Shown: piece after piece, positions 36,430 through 49,806 of the stretch
How positions within the stretch are numbered: the first letter of the stretch is position 1
Layout of the letters: each line of letters starts with the position of its first letter
NCBI GenBank assembly: GCA_032622095.1
Contig: CP136067.1
Location: forward strand, 76,596,705-76,660,704
Length of the DNA: 64,000 bases
Source of the DNA: Siphonodentalium dalli
Taxonomy: Eukaryota; Mollusca; Scaphopoda; Gadilida; Siphonodentaliidae
Direction of reading: 5' to 3'
Program-made: the position numbers and the translations under genes
The notes under the pieces: model-generated
Told to the model about the DNA's origin: nothing
Seen by the model: only the letters and a program-made list of their open reading frames with translations
Databases searched by the model: none

Positions 36430-38756
36430 CCACAAAAAGCAATACTTTGTCATGACAAAAATTGTCGACTCGCATATATAGCCCATTTAATGACAGGTAT
36501 TGAAATAAATATGTTAGGAAGGCGAACCTATGAGACAACGTGGTTACAATATCAACACGCAGTCGATGACTTTCAGTCTTGATCAAACAACAGGCACGGC
36601 ACAACCAATAGTTCTGTATAGCTTATGGCGTTGTCACAAAGAAACAACAGATCGCAGCGAAAGCAAACCTTCTAAAAGCCTCCGTTTCAAGACCGCGTGT
36701 ATTTGTGTGCCTTGTACATTTATTGGGCAGTTGGTATGCAATAACGTTTACTTTGACTAATATGCGTGATTAGTTCAAAACTGATCGAACGTACTATAGA
36801 CAAACTCGATTGAATGCTATTATAACAACTCCAACAAATATAACGTTGTGTCTGAATTTGCCAACCGAAGAGACACAAAACGGATTGCAGGCACCCGCAG
36901 AATCAACAGCCACATGTTTCTTAGAATTGCTCTTGCGTCGATCGCTGAGTAGTGTGTGTATGTCCGATGACTGTTTAATATTGTTCGACTGCTGCACATT
37001 TAGAAGTAGAAAAAAAACGTTAGTAAATTTCTGTCGAGATGTCACGACTGGAAGAGACTTCAAAGCCCACAATGTCAGCAGCATAATTATGTCAAAAGCA
37101 ATACAAATAGGTAGCTCATAATTCCTAACAATAAAACTCGAGTTTCGAAATGTTGGTTACATTGGGGTCAGAATCGCACTAAAAATACTGTCATTGTTCA
37201 CACCTCACCACAACATTTAACCTTCACTTCAAAGGGAGTGTTATTACTTCTGTGCCAATCAGTGTCAATGTGTGTGTTACATATGGGAATTTATATGGAA
37301 GAGGTGTGTTTGTATTTTAATGTAAATCAAAGACCAGAGTCTATTTTATTCTCCCCTATAGAGTTTCCGTTGGACGGGGCTCAGAACCACATTTACACTA
37401 TTAACGAAAGCACAATATTTAAATGCAGATTCCCTGGTAAACGTACTTGATAGTTTTGCATAAAAATTACCCCAAATGTCAATCTTTAAATTTAAGAAAA
37501 AAAACTTGAGGACCTGGGCTTTACACTGAAAACAGTATTGCGCTGCATGAAGCCTGTGGAAAATATATACACCATTGTGAGATGTACGGCCTCGTGCTAA
37601 TGGTTACAGTGAAGTAACACTGGGGTAGCGCCCTCCAACGGATTTTGGACGGAGATGCAGGAGATACCCTGATTGGTTAATTGGATATTTTATATTTATA
37701 GATAAAAAATTAAAGAAATCATTCCTGCTTGAAGTTAAACAACCAGAACAAAAATTGGCTTATGACAGTGTTGTGCATTTCAGTTTGAAATTTTCAGTGC
37801 GAGGTGTAAAATATATAAATACTGCGATCCTGACGCTACTTTCAAAAATACGAAATTTAAATGTAAAAGTCATGCCCTCGGGTAGTTTGCTCAGATGACT
37901 ATCTTTCATATCATATATGCCTTCCACACTTATGGTATATTTTCACATCAGTAGGCTGTTATTATGGAGGTCTATGGGAAATACTCACTGTAACCTAAAG
38001 TGTCACTCCATGAGTGCATCAGCTTCTCAAAGTAGTGAATTACCTCCCATCCACTCTACAACTCCCAGTCCCATCCCATCTACAACCAGTCCCCAGTTTA
38101 TAGCGAACTTTACAAAAAATTAGCCCAGGCCTTATTTACTGGACGAGTTTTGTAAACTGGGGACTCGTTCTAGATTCTATTTATTACTAGATCCAAAACC
38201 TTCATAAAATATAATTAAATCAGTAAATGCGACGTGAATCTAACAGCGTCCTCTAACAGGCATGCGACATTTGGAATAATTGTGAATTGTTTGCCCGCGC
38301 AAAGAAATAGTCCCAGATAAAAAAGACTCGCTGGTGTATTTAATGGTGTAAATTTAATGCAATATTTATTCAAACTAAATCAACAGTAACCACACACATC
38401 GATTTAGCGTACATAATGTAAACTGACGACAAGCCGGAAGTCAAAGGTCACGTGTATGCAACAATAATAAATTTGGGGATAGTATACCTGACACTCTTTC
38501 CTATTACAATAACCGTCGTATATCATTATTATAGAATGGGTTTAATGCATGGAATAAAGCTCGGATCATGTAATAAATAGTATTATTTCAAACCCGATGG
38601 ACCAGTTTATGTTCATATCTTTGTTATATGCGATAATCGTTTTATGAGTTTAATTCACGAATCTGCAACTCTATATATGCTGGCGCATATTAAGCACTCA
38701 CGACATATATAGGTTACTAGCTGAAACAGGCTCCCTTTAAAAAAAAAAATAACATC
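36430..38756. other. Nothing recognised
   Basis: No supported gene, RNA or repeat. Short frames only. Confidence 0.45.
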
Positions 38757-38870
38757 GTTATAACCACCGCCGGGGTACCCCGAGTCACCACACCAAATTT
38801 GGTTGCAATCGGTCCAGGTGTATGCATGGGAGAAAAATCCGAACAGACAGTCAGATCCTACTCTTTTATA
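38757..38870 (+). repeat. Dispersed GGTACCCCGAGTC-type repeat, copy 2
   Basis: TTATAACCACCGCCGGGGTA is followed by CCCCGAGTCACCACACCAAATTTGGTTG, then GGGAGAAAAATCCGAACAGACAG and CAGATCCTA. It matches 56412-56575 almost base for base in these blocks, and the minus-strand copy at 12721-12800. Confidence 0.8.
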
Positions 38871-39373
38871 TACATGTATAACTGGGAAGACTGTGGATCA
38901 ACAATAGTGCCTCAATCTAAAATACCTAATACAACGAAGTAGGAGCATAAAAATATACATAATTGTTGTCAAATTTGGCTTTGAGAATAAAACCAGAAGT
39001 GACTGATTCGTATACACCGGACCACGTGATAAGATACATGCAGCGATCACTGTTGAAGTTTGACGAAGGCAATACTATTATTCGAAGGACCAACACTTTA
39101 ATATCAGGATTATTATTATTTTAGTACTTTTTTATTGCATGGTTTTCCAGGGGTGAATATATAATTCCGAGTGTTAATTTACGCGTGCTATCACGATATG
39201 ACATGAGGCGCCCTTGGAATAGCATGTGCGCTAATTCAATAGACAGACTAAACATTTCCGTTTATCACTCAAAAATAGTCCAAGGCAAGGGGCCTGCCAC
39301 CAAAGCATGAAAAACATCTATGCAAACCGATATCACAATCCAGTTTTATAGTCAAAGGACCCCCCCCCCCCCT

Positions 39374-39841
39374 GTGGTCCTGCTAGTTTGCTATGATGCT
39401 GGTAGGACAAACTGATGCCGTTACGAAAAAGTACCGTTAATTTCTCTAAAGTTGTCATTTTCGCGGTGTTTGGCTAATCGGGACGATTTGAGAAAAGAAG
39501 CCAGTGTGTGTATGAAACATTCAATGACAAATTTATTTTTTGTAAAAATTATCATGGCTGCGCTTGTGTTCGCAAAACGACGTGAATCGCCATCTGTTTA
39601 TAGTCGATTCGCACAACTAATGGAACAAGTATTAACATATTGTGCAATAGATATGTTGTTGAATGTTTGATACACATACTTGCTTTTTTTCCTAGATATG
39701 TTCAGATTATCAGATCACCGCGAAAATGACAAATTTAGAAAAAAATAATGGCACTTTTTCTTAACATCATCAGTTTGTCCTAACAGCATTAGAGAAATTC
39801 AACAGGACCCACCAGCACCATAGCACATTAGCAGAACCACT
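39374..39841. mobile_element. MITE-like element with long inverted ends, 468 bp
   Basis: The outer ends GTGGTCCTGCTAGTTTGCTA followed by TGATGCTGGTAGG (left) and CCCACCAGCACCATAGCACA followed by TTAGCAGAACCAC (right) are imperfect inverted repeats. Inside them a second, 65-bp inverted pair contains TAGGACAAACTGATG and TGTCATTTTCGCGGTG. Target duplication unclear. No transposase. Confidence 0.7.
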
Positions 39842-40889
39842 TGACCAGTTATGGAAACTCGGACTGTCAAAATTGAGAAATGAGTTGATATTGGCTTCTA
39901 TTTGCCTGCAATTCGGCAACAATATTATACAGAATGTTCTTTATTTACCATGCAAGGGAAATGCAGGTCCTATATAATTATGTCATATGGATGAATTCAG
40001 AAACAATGGATTTGTCATCTTTCTAACTCCAGTTGCTACATTACTGACAGACAAACAGGCGTTAATACGAAGAAGATATTCGCCGTGCTTCTGTCAATTA
40101 TTCCAATTGTCACTGGATCCGTCACCTGCTAGCTTCACTGACGGCAATCGATATTAAATCTGACCAAATTGCCCAATAAAAGCGTCATCAAAACTGCGAC
40201 GCGTCGATATAGAGGAATCGCCCACCGCCTATATGTGACTGTCGAATTGAGATGCTCACAAGAATGGTGAGTTATCATGGCAACTCCATGAGTGTTTTAT
40301 GTGGCATGCTATGGTGAATATATGGCTGAGATTGAAGAACCAGACCAACATTTCACACTACAAACATTTTGGGCTGCAGTAATTGAAACATTAATTTGTG
40401 AAACAGTCAGGCATATAATTATAGATATCAACTATGGTGTCCCCCGCGTATGTAAGAACGATTCAGGAAAGTACCAACGAATATTTACATAGCCCGCCTG
40501 CGTTATACTAAATCGTGTTCGGTGATTGGTCATCTGCCAATTGGGTCACCCATTTCATACCACAATAACACACAGACCGCAACACGAACTCGACGTCACA
40601 AATTGTTGACCTACAATCTGACCTATACTCACTAAAAGCGGTCAGCAGAATAAATTGACGTGTTTTTCAAAGTTCAGCCGAATTGCATCTAAAGCCAGTT
40701 ATTTATATCGACCACGTTATCTCTGCTAAGTGCTTGGAAATCCTATATTGGGCTGACTTAATGAAGTGATATGTAGATAATATAGTAAGTACACGTACTA
40801 GGACAATGAAAACTATTAGATATACACCAGAGACTTGTTAGAATTTAATGACACAAACTTTTGACCATTCATTTTTTATATCACAAAAT
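39842..40889. other. Mostly nothing recognised
   Basis: A block at about 40490-40555 (ACATAGCCCG..GTTATACTAAATCGTG..GGTGATTGGTCA..AATTGGGTCAC) resembles 30535-30600, so it is a low-copy dispersed repeat. No gene seen. Confidence 0.45.
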
Positions 40890-41247
40890 CGAATTATTGA
40901 TATCACTAATGCTTAATTATTTTCTGATATCATATATTTCATTTTTAAATATCATAAAATGAATTTATAATATCACTAATTCCATTTTGTGATATCTTAA
41001 AATCATTGTGTGATATCACCAATTCCCCAAATTTTCATGAAATCATAAAATAGAATTATTGATATCACTAAATGCTTACTATTTTGTGATGTCAATATTT
41101 CGATTTTGTGATTTCAAAAAATTAATTTATGATATCAATGAGGAACTAGTGATATCTTAAAATAATTTTGTGATATCATAAAATATTTAATAATATCATA
41201 TATTCAATTTTGTGATACCATATATTCATTTAGAGATATCATAAAAG

Positions 41248-41835
41248 ATCGATAGATAGATAATTTATTTGCTAAAGCATGTACATATACAATAAGATTT
41301 ACAAAATATTGGAAGAAAATACAATGCACATACAGAATCCGGGCGTTGGTGTGTCCCAACATCGCCCAGGCAAAAACAAAATTAACGTCATGTTTTATCT
41401 TTGTTCAGCAGCTCTCATCGACACATATATGTTGGCATAAACGAGGGCTCGTGCATCTGCTTGTATACTTTTTATTGGATACTTCATCATACAGCAGATT
41501 ACAGATTTAACTTCTCGACAGTATGTTAATATAATGTACTACTTTGTAATAATGTAATAGTAATATACATAAAAAATATACATAGAATGTGACATAGAAT
41601 GTGACAAAAGCGATATAAGAAGGATTTATATATAACACGTTGTTACTTATTGGTCGTACAGTCCGATCAATATCAATTTTCGCAAGTGACTTTGCTTTTA
41701 TAGTTTTCAATATAACTATCTACTATAAGTCGTTTAAATGTAGATCTTGGGATAGAGGTTTTCACTGGGGGAGGTAACGAATTCCAGGCATTTGGGATTT
41801 GGTGAAGTGGCAATCGCTCAGTATAAGCGATTATT
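41248..41835 (-). mobile_element. LINE 3' fragment inserted in the GATATC array
   Basis: Minus strand: RLPLHQIPNAWNSLPPPVKT then SIPRSTFKRLIVD, the C-terminal end of a non-LTR reverse transcriptase (the NAWNSLP..V....S...FK..L motif). A 3' UTR of about 430 bp follows and ends AATAAATTATCTATCTATCG, an AATAAA signal and a short simple tail, at the boundary with the array (41248-41270). It is heavily 5'-truncated. GATATC repeats resume directly on both sides. Confidence 0.8.
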
Positions 41836-42069
41836 ATTGATATCACTAAATATGTAAACAATAGAAGAAAGGCGCCCCGTGATATAGTGATATAATAAAA
41901 TCGAATGCGTGATATCATAAAATGACTAGTAGTTATTGATATCACAGATTAAATATATGATATAACTAATTCGAATTAGTGATATATAGAGGATCCCCAA
42001 CGAGTTGGGATATAAGATTTTATAAAACTCGTTTGATAAATTTGATACACAACTCGTCTATATATACGA

Positions 42070-42440
42070 CTCGTTGTGAAGCGTCTCCAACGCCGTGCAT
42101 GTATGCATTTTGCATGTATATTTCAGCTTCTTTAAAAAAATTTGCTTTGTTAAAAATGCACAAAGCTCTAGTTGTTTCCATGTGATATAAAAGATCTTCA
42201 ACTCGTTGAATAAGATATAATATTTTATGAAACGAGTTTGATAAATTTGATTCACAACGAGTCGTAGACGAGTTGTAAATCAAATTTATGAAACGAGTAT
42301 TCCAACATAGCGAGTTGAAATTATTGTATATCACATGAAACAAACTAGAGCTTTATGCCTTTCAAACAAATCAAAATCATTAAAAGAAGCTACAAAGTGC
42401 ATACATTCACAGCGTTGGCTGAGACGCTTCACAGCCGTAT
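42070..42440. repeat. Large imperfect palindrome, arms about 115 bp
   Basis: The left arm (TTGTGAAGCGTCTCCAACGC.., GCATGTATGCA.., AGCTTCTTT.., AAAGCTCTAGTTGTTTCCAT, GTGATAT) is mirrored on the right (ATATCACATGAAACAAACTA, GAGCTTT.., AAAGAAGCT.., GTGCATACATTC.., GCGTTGGCTGAGACGCTTCA). The centre holds two more ACAACTCGT/ACGAGTTGT palindromes. No coding content. Confidence 0.8.
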
Positions 42441-43149
42441 ACGACAGTATTGCGCGTTCGGGGACTGGCGACGGGGGGGGGGGGGGGGGTCCCTAATTTG
42501 CCTCTTTGTTTTTGTGTCTATTTTCATTTGTACAACGAAGTTGGACAATAATTTAACTTCAATGAACAAAGCAATCATTTTGCATTGTCTGGTGTTGTTG
42601 TCAGGCGCGGCTTTCCGAAATAGTATTAATCCGCCTAAATAAATGTAAAGACGCGCGGTCATTTTGTTGGCGCGATGCAAAGTTATGCGTAACTAGTGAG
42701 AGATGAGGAAATATGTAACGGCTTTTTAATTATATAATTGGGGTTTCATGTGATATTATATACTATAAAATGAATTAAAGATATCATAAAATCGATTATA
42801 TGATATCACAAAATAGACAGCAATTCGTGATATCAATGATTCGATTTTTGTGATATCATAAATTCATTTTATGATATCAATAAATATTTTTATCATATCA
42901 CTAAATGCATTTAGTTTTTCATCCGAATTATTGATATCACAAAATGAATATATGATATCACAAATTCGAATATGTTTTATCACAAAAGGAATATATGATA
43001 TCATAAAATCGAATATGTGATAACACTAAATTATTACAATTTTATGATATCATATATTCGATTTTGTGATATCATGTATTCATTTGTGATCTCACAAAAT
43101 TAATTATTGATATCACAAAATAGGTAATAAATAGAAGAATGGCGCCCGT

Positions 43150-44086
43150 AGATATATGGTCTGGACAAAGTATACGAATTCAAAGAACATTCAAACATGC
43201 ACTGTTTAATTATATAATTATCAGTGTCAATGAGGCTTTCCATTTCATCAAAAGAGCCCATGATAGTGGAGTTCATTATACACCATCTCATGTCCCGTCA
43301 TCACGTACGAATAAAGCAAGAATGCCATGTGAAGAATGAAGCGGAAATGTAGTAATGATATTAATGCGCTCGGACCTAATGAATGGACAAGGCTGAACAT
43401 GGCGTGACGCAGGTGATTTCCCTGTCTGACACCAGGATTCTAATCCGACATTATACCTGCCTATTAAAATAAGAAATTATATACGCGTGGTCATTAAGGA
43501 GTGGGGATGACTAGGCCTCTATCCTATATTGGAATACCGAACAAAATAATTAGTAACCCCTGTATATACAATTGTTCAAATGTCTAAATTTCAAACGATT
43601 TTAAATATTAATGCAACCTTAATTGAGTTCGGTGTAAAATCAATGGTAAAAGACATAGAGATGTCAAATATGTGATTAGGTTGTAGACGTATATACAGCT
43701 CTTGTCGTCGCAATTGATGCTACATTCTAGATCTAATACACGACGCAAATACGTTGGAACACCACCGATATTTTCAAGTCGACGCAAATAAATTAAATTT
43801 CTTCATGATAAATGTCAAAATTTCGGTCAGATGTCATTCGCGAAATTCTCACGCTTTTGGAAAGTTGCAGTCTGGAGCACTTGACAACAATATTTTGCGA
43901 AATGTCATTACTTTCTATAGGGTACCACATGCAATTATATACTGACACATTTGATCTCATTGCTTTGGTGTGTGTCAGTGCATACATGAATATGTGTTTA
44001 TGAAGACTAAAACTGCACCGGAGAGACCCGTGGATATCGTACGTCGACAGTAACCCCAGTGCCCACATATCCCAGAAATCATTCTA
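43150..44086. other. Nothing recognised
   Basis: No supported feature between the satellite array and the LINE fragment. Confidence 0.45.
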
Positions 44087-44673
44087 TTGATGTGGTATCA
44101 TGCCAAACGCAGATATGAGGTGGAACCGTATATTACCAATACCAAATCTGCTGACGCGAGAACTCTCTTTACAAGGTTACGCGTAAGTAATCACAAGCTT
44201 GAGATTGAGAAGGGAAGACACAAACAGCCCCCGTCAGATATAGAGGATAGAATATGTCCTGTCTGTAGGACAAACTCGGTTGAGACCGAATCACACTTTG
44301 TTATGAATTGTTCGGCATACGAAAACATTCGCATCAGTTGTTTCGCAGCAATAGGCGAGTATAAAACCGATTTCCACAGAATGACAGAAGACAATAAATT
44401 TAATTATATAATGGAAAATAGGCACATTGATACCATAAATATCATATGCGACATGATCCGGTCCTTCTTTGAAAAACGGCAGATTTTATCAAGTGCATAA
44501 TAATTATAAGAACAACTTGTGAGTGAGTATACAGAATATAAATTTTGACTTAGTCGGGTTTTGTTTAATTCATGCTATTATTGTATATGTATGTTTTATA
44601 TTATATGTTATATGCTTGCAACTGCCCACTGAGGTGTTATTGCAATAAAATCTTGTATCTTGTATCTTGTATA
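44087..44673 (+). mobile_element. LINE 3' fragment with intact C-terminal ORF end
   Basis: An open frame ends at 44500 with about 137 codons. ARTLFTRLRVSNHKLEIEKG then RICPVCRTNSVETESHFVMN and CSAYENIR is the classic C-terminal domain of non-LTR reverse transcriptases, with a CPVC..H...C zinc-binding motif. The 3' UTR ends GCAATAAAATCTTGTATCTT then GTATCTTGTA: an AATAAA signal followed by CTTGTAT tail repeats. 5'-truncated; no stop or frameshift in the part present, so it is younger than the other LINE remnants here. Confidence 0.85.
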
Positions 44674-44782
44674 TACAAATGACTGTCACTGAAACAGAAA
44701 TGAGAAACTTTACTTTCTGGTGTTACTGGTAATGGTAAAAACACGAAAGCTTCGTCGGCAAATTGGGTGTGCACGTTGTTAA

Positions 44783-45018
44783 CCCTTCCATGACAACAGT
44801 GCTGGTACAGCATTAAAGATCATATACCAGCATTCTAGTATATATGCAGCCTAGCATATATAAGAGAATGTACTGGCTTACGAGATCAATGTAAATATTG
44901 TTAGGACAATGCATTCTCTTATATATACTAGGCTCCCTATTGGGAGACTCGTATATATAAGAGAATGCATCGGCACAGGGTCTTCGCAAAATTTGAGGAA
45001 GCTCCAGTCATGAAAGGG
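44783..45018. mobile_element. piggyBac-like MITE, 236 bp
   Basis: Ends CCCTTCCATGAC and GTCATGAAAGGG (one mismatch in 12), flanked on both sides by TTAA (44779-44782, 45019-45022). Ends starting CCC with a TTAA duplication are typical of piggyBac. Inside, TATATAAGAGAATG occurs twice directly and once inverted. Confidence 0.85.
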
Positions 45019-45023
45019 TTAAC

Positions 45024-45235
45024 ATAATTATATAAGGGCTTCCTTTTAAAAGGTGTTTCAACATCGCCGTCTGGGCGAGACGAGGTTGGCGCGAGTCCTA
45101 TATAACCCCGACATGGGGGGAAATCTGGACCGATTTGAAAGCTTGATCTGAGTTGAGTGTCATCTCAATCATGCATACATGGCCATTTCGATAGGAATTG
45201 AGAATTTGTTCACGCTCACTGAAGAACTGTCATAA
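45024..45235 (+). repeat. SINE copy
   Basis: Starts with AAGGGCTTCCTTTTAAAAGG and ends with ACATGGCCATTTCGATAGGA then ATTGAGAATTTGTTCACGCTCACTGA. The shared head and tail match the copy at 46695-46930; the middle has drifted (box-B-like GCGCGAGTCCT). Confidence 0.7.
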
Positions 45236-46546
<1,311 letters not shown>

Positions 46547-46694
46547 ATATATATCTCTATCCCGACCAGGTCTTATTGGCTTATATGAGTATACAAATTT
46601 CGGAGAAAGTGCTTTGTGCTGTTCCAATATAATGGTAGATCCATTATATATGTGTCAATATCCGAACCAATGTTCAGACAATTCCCAACTCTTG

Positions 46695-46930
46695 CTGAAA
46701 GGGCTTCCTTTCCACGGATGTTCTCGTAGTCGATGTGGTTAGGTCGTGGATAAGAATATCGCAGCCTGGGCTAGATGATGTTGGCACACGTTCAAACCCC
46801 TACATGTGCGAACACCCGGATCGATTTTCAAGCTCTAAGTTGCGGCACATCTCAATGTGCCATTCCGAACGGTACATGGCTATTTCGATAAGAAATGAGA
46901 ATTTGTTCACGCTCACTGACGCACATTTGA
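46695..46930 (+). repeat. tRNA-derived SINE, best copy
   Basis: A head with RNA polymerase III-like promoter boxes (GATGTGGTTAGGTCGTGG as box A; ACGTTCAAACCCC as box B) follows AAAGGGCTTCCTTTCC. The body carries CACATCTCAATGTGCCATTC and the conserved 3' domain GGCTATTTCGATAAGAAATG then AGAATTTGTTCACGCTCACTGA. Related copies are at 10280, 12479, 45024 and, head only, 53500. Confidence 0.75.
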
Positions 46931-47744
46931 AGCAATTAATGAACACTCATATTGAATCCGTGCCTCTTTAACTCTGATAAGTGATATAATGATACACTTT
47001 ATGTAAATATTTAAGCAAATTGTACCAAAAAGATTAATAAATGAAAACAAAGTGTATCCGGGATTCGTCTCTATGAAAGGGTCTTTGTGGTCTTCTTCAA
47101 GTCAAAATTATCAATTTAAACTCTTGTTACAAACAATAACAAGCTATGCACGCAGAATCTGTATTTATTATTTCTCCCAACGGGTGAATATAACTTGGGA
47201 AATTTGTATTCACTGTGTCAACAGATTTCACAAATGTCTCGCGGTTTACCAATATGAGTAAATGTTAGCCCGAAATTACCATTGCTTTTCTTTGTTTTCC
47301 GAATCGGATCAAACCGCCCAATATATGGTACAAGTGTATACCGAGAACAATCAGCAACAATAAATAAAGATGCATGCATCAGATCGCCCATGAATTATTT
47401 TACAAAGAATTACTTTTAAAATCTGATACAATTTATGATGTATTACATAACGTGTTATACTAAAGTACTATACATGTTAACAACATATATCTCTCTTTTA
47501 AAAGGGGTAATGTGCCATTATTAATTTTATACTTGTTCTTGGTAACCACTTAATGAGTATGTTAAATGAAGTTTGTGACGTAAAATGAAGTACATATTGA
47601 CACGATATTTTTTACACGGACGAAAGGTAGTGGCGTGTTTACGATGAGAAGCAAATAGTTAATTAAAAGTAAAATATTCGATATTATTACTGACCTTTAG
47701 TAAAGGAAATAAGTTTATAAAAATGTAAATTAAAACATTAAACT
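46931..47744. other. Nothing recognised
   Basis: AT-rich sequence without supported features. Confidence 0.45.
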
Positions 47745-48600
47745 CAATACCATGTGTGCGTGTTCACGGCGGGTCACAAGTAGGGACGCAGTGACATGGG
47801 GTTGGGGTATGTACCTACTTATATTGTATGGGACACTATCGGGTCTATTTGAAAATTTCATGTGCATATTTTCACGTCTGGTAATAACATGTAGGGACGC
47901 GCCGACAGGCGGTTGGGGTTCACGTATGTACTTTTTTTCTAATACTGATTGTGACACTGCCTGGTCGGTTTGACAATTCCATGTGCATGTTCTAACGACT
48001 AGTTAGATGCAGGGACGCGGCGACATGGGATTGGCGTGTACGCACTTCTATTCTATGGGACCATGTCTGTTTGAACAGTTCATGTGCATGTTTTCACATG
48101 TCACAATATGTCCCGTGTGGAGACGTGCATGGCGACATGGGGTTAGGGTGTGCGTACTTATATTGCATGGGACACTGTCTGGTGTATTTGATTATTTCAT
48201 GTGTATGTCATCAAGGCTGATCACATCGCCACGGATGCGTGGCACATGGGGGTTTGGGCATTGTTCGCGCTGGACCGACACAAAATTTAGCCAAAAGTTT
48301 AGCCAAATGAAAACTTTATTAGCCAAATGAACAAAACTTTCGCCAAATTTATTTTGGCCAAATTAAAAACAACTATGGCCAAAAATTCATGCTTCCAGTC
48401 TCTATTTGGGGTCAAAAAAAGTTTAGCCAAAAGTTTAGCCAAATGAATTTTGTATTAGCCAAATTCGAAAAAGATTAGCCATTGGCTAATTTGGCTACCG
48501 ACAGCGCGAACACTGGGTTTGGGTGTATATATACTTATATTGCATGCAACACTGTTGGGTCGGTTTGAAAATTTCATGTGTATGTTCTCATGACTGTTTT
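47745..48600. repeat. ~125-bp tandem repeat, about five diverged copies
   Basis: Each unit contains in order a GGGACGC(G/A)..GACATGGGGTTGGGG block, GTACTTATATTGTATGGGAC, a CTGTCTGGT..TTTGA block, and TTCATGTGCATGTTTTCAC. The last unit is interrupted by the hAT MITE at 48259-48515. Confidence 0.85.
48259..48515. mobile_element. hAT-type MITE with exact 8-bp target duplication, 257 bp
   Basis: GGTTTGGG lies on both sides (48251-48258 and 48516-48523). The ends CATTGTTCGCGCTG and CAGCGCGAACACTG match as inverted repeats at 13 of 14 positions. Removing the element and one GGTTTGGG restores a normal 125-bp repeat unit, which proves the insertion. The interior is a run of TTTAGCCAAA-type motifs and has no coding capacity. 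Confidence 0.92.
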
Positions 48601-49293
48601 ATTGCATTTATAAGCAGCACCATTTATTTTTTATCATTTCTTTGATATATCTCAAATTGCATATGTATATTTGTGGTGACAACTAGATGAGCTAACGTTT
48701 CTTTCCGAATTCCGAAAACATGAAACTCAGCATTCATCTTGGAATTTCTCTTTGCATTGTTAAAGTCTTTGGAATACGTTACAGCCTACATCTGTCCGTC
48801 TGCATATCGGATGTCACGATTTGAATCTATCGGCAAACCTTGCATATAGCCCACATTTATGAGGTAATAATTAAATTGTACATGCACGATCAAGCTTCAT
48901 ATCTATAGGGGTATGTTGGCCATGTACGTATCATGTGCTTGGTCGTGAGTACACCAGACATATCGTTCTGATAGATGCGTATATTTGAAGTTCTAATATT
49001 AAATTTATAACATTTCACCAATGTACGTGACTAATTTTTTGTAAAATAATTCATGGGCGATCTGATGCATGCATCTTCTTTTCTTGTTATTGCGCCCTCC
49101 GGTTGTATAATCAGCTTGTGGTTCTTGGTGTATAGTGGTCGCATGGGGGTTTTATTTATAAAAATGGGAATTTTTGGGACACACTAAACGTTATAGTGCG
49201 ACGCCGAGGTCGAGTCCGTAAAGGGGGTAGTTGGGAATTTAAATTTCGTTTATTGTCGTTTACATTATCATGTCATTAAAAGATAATTTGTAA

Positions 49294-49806
49294 AATGCGT
49301 ATATGTCAATTGATACGTATTTTAAAGGGTGTAGTCGGAGACAGCCGAGTCAGCCACCGGTTCGTTAATTAGGTGCTGATCGATGTTATAATTTGCAGTA
49401 GGTCCTTATTTGCGGAGGTCCATTTGTGGAGGTCCCCGAATTCGCGGATGTCATCTAAAATGGTCGAAATATGTTGATTTTAATGAGGGAACGGGTGCGT
49501 ATATCTCAATTGATACGTATTTTAAAGAGTGTAGTCGGAGACAGCCGAGTCAGCCACCGGTTCGTTAATTAGGTACTGATCGGTGTGACAATTTGCAGTA
49601 TGTCCATATTTGCGGAGGTCTATTAGCGGAAGTCCCCGAATTCGCGGAGTTCCCCTAAAATGGTCGAAATATGTTGATTTTAATGAGGGAGCGGGTGCGT
49701 ATATATCAATTGATACGTATTTTAAAGAGTGTAGTCGGAGACAGCCGAGTCAGCCACCGGTTCGTTAATTAGGTACTGATCGGTGTGACAATTTGCAGTA
49801 TGTCCC
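49294..49806. repeat. ~200-bp tandem repeat, two and a half copies
   Basis: Units start GCGTATAT.TCAATTGATACG then TATTTTAAAGAGTGTAGTCGGAGACAGCCGAGTCAGCCACCGG and end TGTTGATTTTAATGAGGGA; starts are at about 49294, 49494 and 49695. A leader at 49140-49260 (TTTTATTTATAAAAATGGGA, GTGCGACGCCGAGGTCG) is related to copies at 53700 and 53945. The third unit is cut at 49806 by a LINE fragment. Confidence 0.9.

Larger units (their letters stand above)
40890..43135. repeat. GATATC-rich degenerate satellite array, interrupted
   Basis: The palindrome TGATATCA or GATATC recurs every 20-35 bp, separated by short AT spacers (CACAAAATCGAATTAT-like), over three blocks: 40890-41247, 41836-41995 and 42745-43135. 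The gaps are filled by a LINE fragment (41248-41835) and a large palindrome (41996-42744). Similar text AATAGAAGAA(A/T)GGCGCCC occurs at 41861-41878 and 43129-43147, suggesting a duplicated edge. Spacers vary too much for a simple tandem repeat. Confidence 0.85.
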
